A DNA stretch of 64,000 nucleotides from a virus. The stretch lies in the IMG/VR virus record IMGVR_UViG_3300042288_000581, positions 21,677-85,676 of that record, one strand, 5' to 3'. The notes under the pieces are model-generated. The model made no database searches. It was not told where the DNA came from and saw only the letters and a list, made by a program, of their open reading frames with translations. The position numbers and the translations under genes are program-made. Position 1 is the first letter of the stretch. Each line of letters begins with the position of its first letter. Of the stretch, positions 44,185-53,800 are shown in pieces.

Positions 44185-44662
44185 CAAATTTTGTGAATAC
44201 TTTGAGGGTAATTTTAATAATTGTATGCAAGCAATGTCTCATCCTACAAAGTTTGCTATGATTGAGATGATTCACGAAAAAATTGGTAAAAACCAGTTTC
44301 GCTGTACTCAACAATATTATGTTGATAAACGAGCGTATCGTAAATCAGTTATTGAGGTCATTCCTCAAGAGTCAACACTTCTTGTGAAAAATTACAAAGA
44401 AGAAAACGACTTGACATATCTCTCTGGATGTGATATACTATTTGAGTTGATAGGTGATGAATTTCACGGCAAAAATCTCTGTAAAGAATGTCTTGTCTCC
44501 TGGTCGGGAAAAGAAACCTATCTACAAACACAAAGTATTCTCGGAAACGGTTACTATCACGTAATTGACAAGGGATACGATATAAATACCGACGAACATG
44601 TTTGGGGTTCCTTTAATGGGAATTTCCAGTTCGTCAAATGCCCTAATAGCTCAGCTGGATAG
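44177..44662 (+). CDS. cpeT: CpeT-like phycobiliprotein lyase
   Basis: 161 residues. EYFEGNFNNCMQA at the start, YVDKRAYRKSVIEVIP and LLVKNYKEE in the middle, then SGCDILFELIGDEFHGKN, KETYLQTQ and TDEHVWGSFNGNFQFVKC near the end follow the CpeT/CpcT pattern. These proteins attach bilins to phycobiliprotein cysteines in the phycobilisome. Presence suggests a phycoerythrin-bearing host. The stop codon TAG and the last seven codons lie in tRNA-Thr. An internal promoter-like site is at 44411. Confidence 0.85.
   Translation: MIDKFCEYFEGNFNNCMQAMSHPTKFAMIEMIHEKIGKNQFRCTQQYYVDKRAYRKSVIEVIPQESTLLVKNYKEENDLTYLSGCDILFELIGDEFHGKNLCKECLVSWSGKETYLQTQSILGNGYYHVIDKGYDINTDEHVWGSFNGNFQFVKCPNSSAG
44411..44439 (+). 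promoter_or_regulatory. possible internal early promoter
   Basis: TTGACA, 17 nt, TATACT, inside the cpeT-like gene, about 200 nt before tRNA-Thr. It could supply the tRNA independently. Coding constraint could also explain it. Confidence 0.45.
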
Positions 44663-44713
44663 AGCAACGGTTTTGTAAACCGTAGGTCGTTGGTTCAAGT
44701 CCGACTTGGGGCT
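44640..44713 (+). tRNA. trnT: tRNA-Thr (UGU)
   Basis: Acceptor GCCCTAA/TTGGGGC with G-U pairs; anticodon loop TTTGTAA gives UGU; discriminator T. 23 nt overlap with the end of the cpeT-like gene. Confidence 0.95.
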
Positions 44714-44739
44714 CTCCGTGTGAAGGAAGTCAAATCACA

Positions 44740-44764
44740 CCTAAGGTTCGCCTTGGGTTTTTTT
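44740..44764 (+). terminator. intrinsic terminator
   Basis: CCTAAGG / CCTTGGG around a TTCG tetraloop, then seven T. Separates the tRNA/cpeT-like unit from the late fibre genes. Confidence 0.9.
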
Positions 44765-44765
44765 G

Positions 44766-44773
44766 TATAAATA
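44766..44773 (+). promoter_or_regulatory. late promoter TATAAATA
   Basis: Perfect octamer directly after the terminator T-run, 38 nt before the giant virion gene. Confidence 0.85.
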
Positions 44774-44811
44774 ACTCAGAAGAAATAACCATAGTTACGG
44801 GTAACTGAGTA

Positions 44812-47800
44812 ATGCCATTAACGAGATTAGATAATCTACTTTCAAGTAAGACTGGTAAGTATCTTTATGTTTCTCCTGACGACTTTAATGCTACAGATGC
44901 GTTAGACAACAGAGGAAATTCACCAACAAGACCATTCGTAAGCATTCAGAGAGCTTTTCTTGAAGTAGCAAGATTCTCGTATCTCCCAGGAATTGACAAT
45001 GATCGTTTCGATCAATTTACGATCATGTTGTCTCCTGGTGTACACCACATTGACAACCGCCCAGGCATAGAAAACGTAGCAGATCTACCTGTTTTTCAGT
45101 ATAATCAAGCACTTGGCGAGTGGGAAACAAACAGCAATGTAAGTTTTAATCTAAGCGATCCAAATAACATTCTTTATAAATTTAATGGACGTGATGGTGG
45201 TGCTACAATTCCTAGAGGTACATCTCTTGTAGGTATGGATTTGCGTAGAACTCAACTACGTCCACTTTATGTTCCTGATCCTGCGGACAAAGATGTTCCT
45301 CGTTGTGCCTTATTTAATGTAACTGGTGGTTGTTATTTCTGGCAGTTCACTATTCAGGATGGAGATCTTTCTTCTAATTCTCCTCTTTACGATGCCACTG
45401 CTGGTATTGGTAAAGTTTACACTCAACCAAACGACACTGTAACTAAACTCGTTCCTGAGTTTTCACACCACAAGATTACAAACTTTGTTTTTGCTGATAG
45501 ACAGGATCTTGGTCTTCTTTACAGAAAGATTTCTCACGTATTCAGCGATTTCCAACCACCTATTGATGATGTATATGTAGAGGGTCAAACTCTTCCTGTA
45601 ACAGAATATTGGTCTTCCACCACTACTTATACTGCTGGGGATAAAGTTCTTTATAATGGTCAAGCATATCAAGCTTCCTCATCTTCAACAAATTCAGTTC
45701 CATCAACAAATCCAAATAAATGGACGTTGATGGTTATTCGTAATAGAGAATTTGATTTTAGAGTACAAGAAAATAGAATTGTTGGTCCTCTACAGGATGC
45801 TATTCGTCTTGATGAGGTAAGAATTGATGATTCTTCTCCTGCTGGTGTTGCTACATTAACGGTACGCACGAAAATTAATCATGGATTTTTTCCTGGTCAA
45901 TATGTTGCTATTACTAATAATGGTTTAAATGATACTCTAAATGGAGTATTTCAGGTATTCAGCATCAGTCCAACAGACCCCAAAGTATTTACTTATAGAG
46001 TACCAGCGACCGCCACTGGATTGGGTCTTGTTAGTGGCACAACTTACACTGCTGCTTCATCCCCTGCTCTTGACACCAATGCTACCGTACAGGCGGAGGT
46101 GGATAGCGTAGAATCAGCATCACCATACGTCTTCAACGTTTCGATTCGTTCGACTTGGGGTATTTGTGGTATCTGGGCAGATGGTAAGAAAGCCACTGGT
46201 TTCAAATCCATGGTTATCGCTCAGTACACTGGTGTTTCTCTACAGAAAGACGATCGTGCGTTTATTCGCTACGATGAGTTCAGCAACACATGGAATCAGG
46301 CACCTCTAACTGATGCGTTTGCTACAACTCCTTATCACATCAAGGGTGACGCATACTGGAAAGACGATTGGAGAAACTTCCACGTTAAGGCATCTGATGA
46401 CTCCTTCATTCAGTGCGTTTCGATCTTCGCTGTAGGTTTTGCTGATCACTTCCTAATGGAGTCTGGTGGTGATATGTCTATCACCAACTCAAACTCGAAC
46501 TTTGGTAATACCTCACTCCATGCTATTGGTTACAAAGGATTTGCTTTCAACCAAGATAAAGGTGGATATGTTACGGATATTATCCCACCAAAATCACTGT
46601 CTACATTAAAGACAATTAGAAAGCAATATTATACATTTGATGTACCTCTAGTAAGAGGCACTTCGCTAAATCCAAACTCAACGAGACTTTATTTGGGCGC
46701 AGAAGATGCTCGCAATCCAGAAGATCGCCCAGCAGCTTCTATTGACGGTTATAGACTTGGTGCTAAGAGAAACGAAAAAATCTTTGTAAAATTAGATGCT
46801 TCTGGTGCTAAATCAGCAGATTTGATTCATTCTGGATTTAAGAAGTGGACAGCATCTCTATCAACCTTAAATCCTACGGGTGTTGGATTTACTACTGAGT
46901 ATAATCTCAGACAAGATGCTGCCAATTTAATTGATGCTAACAAGACATTTATTCAATCTGAAGCATTTGGATATATTTTAGAGAAATACCCAAATCTTCA
47001 GAATATTCCTTATGTAAATCCAAATATTACTGCAGAAACTGGTCGTTTTAGAGACGCAAGTAATCTAATCAAGGCAAACCGCCAAGAAATTATTGATTAT
47101 GCGTTTTCACAAATGCAAACTGCTTTCCCAGCATTTACTGTTCCTGGGGGAGGAAATGCCAACGAAAAGTGTAAGAGAGATATTGGTTATATTGTAGATG
47201 CCATTGCCAATGATTTGTACACTGGTGGCAACTCCAATATGATTGACGCTACTAGAGCGTATTTCAATTCTTCTGGTCAACCACTTACAAATGGTCTCGC
47301 TGGTGAAGAAACTCAATCGGTATTTGCTTTTAACAGAGCCAAAGATTGGTCAAAGAAAGCAATTTCAAACTTATTAACAAATACATCACTTCTTAATACT
47401 CCAACACTTTCTGCTTCTGGTACAACTATTACTGTAACAACTCTCACACCACATAATCTACAACCAAACCAATTTGTAACTGTTGGTGGTGCTACACAAA
47501 CAGCATTTAATGGAAAATTTCAGGTTCTTTCTGCTGGATTAACAAGCACTCAGTTTAGATATACCGTACCAACAGCTCCTGGAGTAACAAATGCCACTGG
47601 TGCTATTTACGTCTCAACAATTACGATTGATCCAGTAAATGATGACGCAAATGTTGGTAGATTTAAGGATGGTAGCAAATTAATTACTGCCAACAGACAG
47701 GAAATTATTGATAGAGCAGCTGCTGAAATTGCTGTTCAATTCCCAGATTTTTACTATCCTGGAGATCCTCAAACAACATCAATCTCTCGTTACAAAGATG

Positions 47801-50800
47801 CTTATCGTTTAATTCAACAAAATAAGCAAGAGATTGTGGATGGAGCATACGCAGAAATTGCCATTCAGTATCCTAGTTTTACAAATCCAGATCCAGATAA
47901 GTGTAAGCGTGATATTGAATTCTTTATTGATGCTGTTTCTCTAGATATTTCTCAGGGTGCTGGCAACGTATATACACGCAAATTCCTCCAACAATATTTT
48001 ACCAATGCCACCACACTACTTCCAAATGGACTGGCGGGGGAAATTGATCAGTCAAACGTTGCTTTTGTAAAAGCTCGTAATTTGATGAAAGATGCGCTGA
48101 CCAATCAATTAACAATCAAAGATGCTACCATTACTTCTGGACCAGCAAACTATAGCGGAACTGGTGGTAACATCCCAAACACAAGTCCTAATTCGTGTGC
48201 TGACGTAAGATTAGCAATTGACAGTCTTACTTTTATTGTTACTTCTAATTTAAGCGCAGGAAACATTACAAATCTTGCTCCTGAACAAGTTTCTACTGTT
48301 ATTCCAGCTGGAGAAACTAAGTGTAAGCGTGATATTGGTTACATCGTTGACTCTATCGCACAAGACCTCTTCTGGGGTGGAAACGAGTTCACTGTTGGTG
48401 CTGTAAGAGAGTATTTCACGCAAGCAGGTACACCAATTTCCAATGGATTAGTTGGCGAATCGGCAGAATCTGTTGTTGCTTTTAATAAGGCAAGAGATTG
48501 GTGTAAGAGAGCTCTTACCAATCAACTTTATACAAAGAATCTTGCTTTATCAACTGGTCCAGCAACTGCTGGTGGTTCTGGTGGCAATGTTTCCTACAAT
48601 GCCTCTGGTAACGGTGCTACTTGTACAGATGTACAATCAGCAGTAGATTCTCTATTCTCAATTGTTACTAGCGTTGTTAATGCGGGTAGTATTTCTGGTC
48701 TTCCTGCTGTAGATAATGGAGATTGGGATTGTGCTAACGTAAGACAGACGATTGATACTCTAACAAATATCATCACTAGCACTATTCTTGCTGGTAATTT
48801 GAATAATCTTCCTGTTAGAAATCCTGGTCCTTGGTCACAGGTAAGTGAATCAAGCAAGTGTAAGCGTGACATTGGATACATTGTAGAAGCTATCACTTCT
48901 GACCTAAGATTGGGCGGAAACGTTAATACAATTAACGCAGCAGAAGCATATTACACTGGAAATCAACTTGATTACATTGAGAATGAAAAACTAGAAACTC
49001 TAGATGCTTATCGTTATGTGAGAGATTTGGCGATTTCTTCGATGAGAAATCACAATACATATCTTCCAAACGCAAGCACGACATTTGGATCGCCAATCGT
49101 TACGGTGAATAGCACTGTTGGTCTTGTTGTTGGTATGAGAGTTCGTAGTGTTAATGCGATTCCAACTTCTTCTAGCAGCACAATAGCATATACAACAACA
49201 ATTCCATCAACCGCATATATTAAAAAGATTGGCGATGGTGTTAATGGATTAGCATCAAACCAAATTCAACTCGGAACCCAAGGTAGTAAGTTAGATTTTG
49301 GTTCTACAGTAAATGCTACTGCTACGGCGACAAATGTTAATCTTTATGTTGAATTTACACGAGGGGTTTGGACAAATACACTAACACCATCCACCGACTC
49401 TAGTGTAATACAAGATTATAATTATTTGACTGCTGGGGATCCAGCAACTGGAGCTCCAGGTGGCGAGTGTGCTTCTACAGCAAGCACGATTGTTAACTTC
49501 TATCAGATTCTATCTACTATTCTTAATAGTGGGATCGGGACTGTACCTAGAGTTGCCTCATCTATTAATACAGGTGCTTTGGCACAAAGAGCCACGCTGT
49601 TTACTCTAACAGAGTCTGATAGCAATGGATTACCTACTTCCAACCCACACCAGTTAGAAACAGGAACTCCTGTCAGACTTGTACCTAGAGCAAGATCTGG
49701 TATTAATGTAGACAAACGATTGATTCGTCTGCCAAAAGGATTTGATACAAATACTGTATATTATGTTATTGCTCCTGGAAGAATTACAGATCCATTTAAT
49801 TATTCTACGATTGGTTCGTTCAACGGATCTAATCAACAGAATCTATTACTAGCAACTAGTGAAGAAAACGCAGCTGCTGGTATCTACATCTACTCGTCTG
49901 AAACAGATGGTATTGATGCCAACGTAGAAATTGATGTATATCAATATGTTCTTGACATTAACTATGATTTACATCAATATCAGACTAAGATTGCTTCTGG
50001 ATCAAGCACAATTCTTGAAACTGATAGACCACATGCTTTTGACAGACCATCAACAAACGTAGAACCACAGTTAGTATTTTTCCGCGTTGGGTCTGATATT
50101 ACTGGATCTTCACTACCAACACTATCATCTCAGTTTGGCGGAACCACTATTTCTGGCAAAAATCTTTACTTCGTTCGTTATGTAAATGCTAGAAGATTTA
50201 CCATTCACGAAACATTTGCGAACGCTCGTGATAACATTGCTCCTATTTCTTTCCAACCAGGAAGCACTGCGGTATTCTATACGTTCTCTAATAAGCGTAG
50301 ATCTCCTCTGAGATATGATCCTAAGATTGGTGCTGCTGCTACTGATGGATGTTGGTATCTAGAAACTCTATCTGCTGGCAACACGATCATTCCTAGAATG
50401 AAGCAGTCGGATTATGCTGGTAGATTGAGAACCACTGATTCATACTTTGAAAGAATTGAGGATAACAGAACCAAGGAAGATAGAGTATATCGTCTTCGTT
50501 ATGTTATTCCTAAGAATCTCAAGACAGTTCGTGATCCAATCAGAGGATTCGTATTTAAGATTCGTACAGATGAAAAGAGAAGACTATTACCACAAAGAAT
50601 TCTTCTTAAACCAACATCAACAGGAGCAGATACAGCAACGTTGCTCGCTCCAGTATCGGGAGAAAGACTTGGACTCACAACTGCTGAGCAACTTGTACTG
50701 AATCCAAATTTTGTATCTACATATGATCCATCTGCCTTTGGCAATCCGAAGAGACTTGAGACAACTTCAAAAGTTGCTTTTACGGTTCAATCAGCAAGAA

Positions 50801-53800
50801 AAGTTTCTGTAAATAATAAAAATTATTTACAATTAACTGCTTTTGATATTGGAATTGATGCTGAAGCCTACAAAACAAAACTTTTTACTACAGTAAAAAT
50901 TACTTCACCAGAAGGTGGTAATGGTGTCTTTGTCTCAAGCATTCCTAATTCAAACAGCACTAACTTAATATCTTGGTCTGGCAACTGTTCTGGTAGTGGA
51001 TATGTACATGGTTATTTTGCGTATGAAAATAACTATTACATGATCCTGAAAGATTTGACAGGAAACTCGGTGCTTGATTACAGTAGTACCACCCCCACTA
51101 TATTTACACAAGGTTCAGTAACTGCTTCACTCATTAGTGAACCAAATGATGGTAGATCAGATATAACCAAGTATCCATATGTTGTTGAAGGTGCCAATGT
51201 CTATACACTAACTCCTGGTGATAGAATAAATGACGACAATGGTGTTTCCTACACGATTGCTAGTGTGGAAGATGTTTCTGATATGGAGAATACTTTCTAC
51301 ATTTTTGATATTAATACCATTCGTAGAAGAATTCCTGGTCAGCAAGATGGTGTATATTACTTGACTTGTGTAAGAGGTAATATTTCTCCATATCCAACTG
51401 GTTCGGGTGTTGGCGAAAACTTCAGAAACTTTAAGTTCTCACAACCAATCTCTAAGTTGTATCCAGAGTTCTATAAGAATGATCCAGAATGGTATAAGGG
51501 TGTAGATTTAACAACTACAACTCTTTCAGATCCACCTCCAACAGTATCTACCGCAGACAACTACATTCATGGTCTGGTAACTGTAAACGATGCTAAGAAT
51601 AGCTTGACCAAAGAGATGGTTCTTGATTTTGTTCAAGATCCAGGAACTGGTGGATACACATTTAACGGTACATCTACCATCCAGGCACAGTCTGGTACAG
51701 CTTCTGCTGGATCTGAAGGTAGAAGAATTCCTATCAATGGAACTTCTCAGTATCCAACAGAAGGAAAACTTTATGTAGAACTTCGCAGACCATCCATCGC
51801 TCGTTCTGGTAACCATACATTTGAATATCTAGGATTCGGTCCTGGTAACTACTCAACTGGTTTCCCAGCAAGACAGGAAATCATTCTTACTGATGTTCAG
51901 GACTTCTACGCTCAAGCGAAGAAGCAAGACGCTGGTATCGTCTTCTACACTGGTTTAAACTCAAACGGTGACCTTTACATCGGTAACAGAAAGATCAACG
52001 CTATTACTGGTGAAGAGACATTCCTAGAGTCTGCTAAACTTGTTGAATCTTCAGATGAAGCTGATGTAATTGGTGGTCTTGTTACCACGTTTGATACTGC
52101 GGTGACATTTAACGAAATTATTACAGTCAATGGTTCTGAAGGCAGAGCAGAAAGTTTCTTCAATGCTCCTATCGTAATCAATAACACTACAGCATTTGGA
52201 TCTGTCGAGAATTTCCCATCACTTAAGATTGTAACGGGAGAAGGAACTGTAGTTGGTTATGATCCATACCTCGAAGTAAATATCGCACAACAAAAAACTG
52301 GCGATATCATCCTACATCAAGGAAGACTACAAACAACAGTTGTTGATTTAAATCCAAGAGGATTACAAGATTATCAGATCATGACGGCTCTATCTAATAG
52401 AACGCCAGATCTTGCTAATACATTTGGATTAACTACGAACGGTCCTTCGCAGTTACAAAATACTGATTTTGGTACTAAGTTCCCTCTAGCATCAGGTTTG
52501 ATTCAATTAAAAGGTAATCAAACTTTATTCACTGGATCTCTTGGATGGATCTATGCGAATGATTACATTCGTATTGAGAATCGTTCTGGTGGTGGATTTA
52601 ACGCTCAGATAATTGGTATTCAGGGCGCAGCTTCTGGTACTATTGTTAGATTGACGTGGAATGTTGGCATTACTAACGCAGCGTTACAAATTTCTTCTTC
52701 TTCGCAAATTCGTATTACTGGTGCTACGGGTGCTCTTGCTCCTCTCAACGGTGTATGGCCTGTTTATAGTACTGTTGGCATTCCATTTGTTCCTACCAAT
52801 AACTTTGTTAATATTATTGTTAATGCTAACTTACCACTTTACACTGCTATTCCTCTTCCAAATAATGGATACCCAGTTGATGCGGTAGCACAACCAAATA
52901 TTGTAATCGAGAAATCGAAAGCAGCATTTAAAGAGTTTGGTGTTCTTGGGTCTGAGGCGATTAGAACAGAAACGGAAACAATTGGTGATTATAAATTAGG
53001 TATTAACACTGTAGCACGTTCTGCTCATAGCGCCTATGAGACAGCATTTGTTTCTGCTGAAACAACACCAAGAGCAAACCTTGATGTTGTCGGTACAGCA
53101 TTTATTAGTGGCAAGAAGATTCTTTCTTATCTCACTGAAACTGGAACAACTAAGACGCAAACAAATAGAGATGACGCACTCGTTGTGGGTGGCGATAGTG
53201 CTAACCCACTCACCGCTGCCGCTACTCTAAGAATTTCTACCAATAATAACGGTAGAGTTGGTATTAATGTAAACAACGCAGATCTTGATAGAACTCTGGT
53301 TGTCGCTGGAAATGGTAGAATTACTGGAGACTTTAGATTCCAGTCAGATATTGAAGTTAATGGTGGCGATATTACCACGACAAACGCAGTATTTAATATC
53401 GCAAATGAAGCAAATGCTCTAACGTTCTCTGCTGGTGCTAATGCCACCACAGCAAATCTATTCAATACCACAACTAGCTCTCAGACAGTTAATATTGGTA
53501 CTGGTGTTGCTGCTACTGGCACATTTAATGTTCATAACAATAGTTACAACTCTATTGTAAATATTGGTGTTGTTCCGCAGATTACAAACCCAGCAACTCC
53601 AAATGCTTTCCCATCTTCAATCATTACATTTGGTGGAGCAATAAACAATCCTTCTCAAAGTATCTTTAGAGTAAGAAATTATCAGACTGTTTTGGATGGA
53701 ACTCTTGAAATTAAGGGAACACAACTTCTAGCTACAACTCCATCAACAGAATTTACTTTATTCCCATCGAATTTAACTACATTAAAGATTGGTCCTACTG

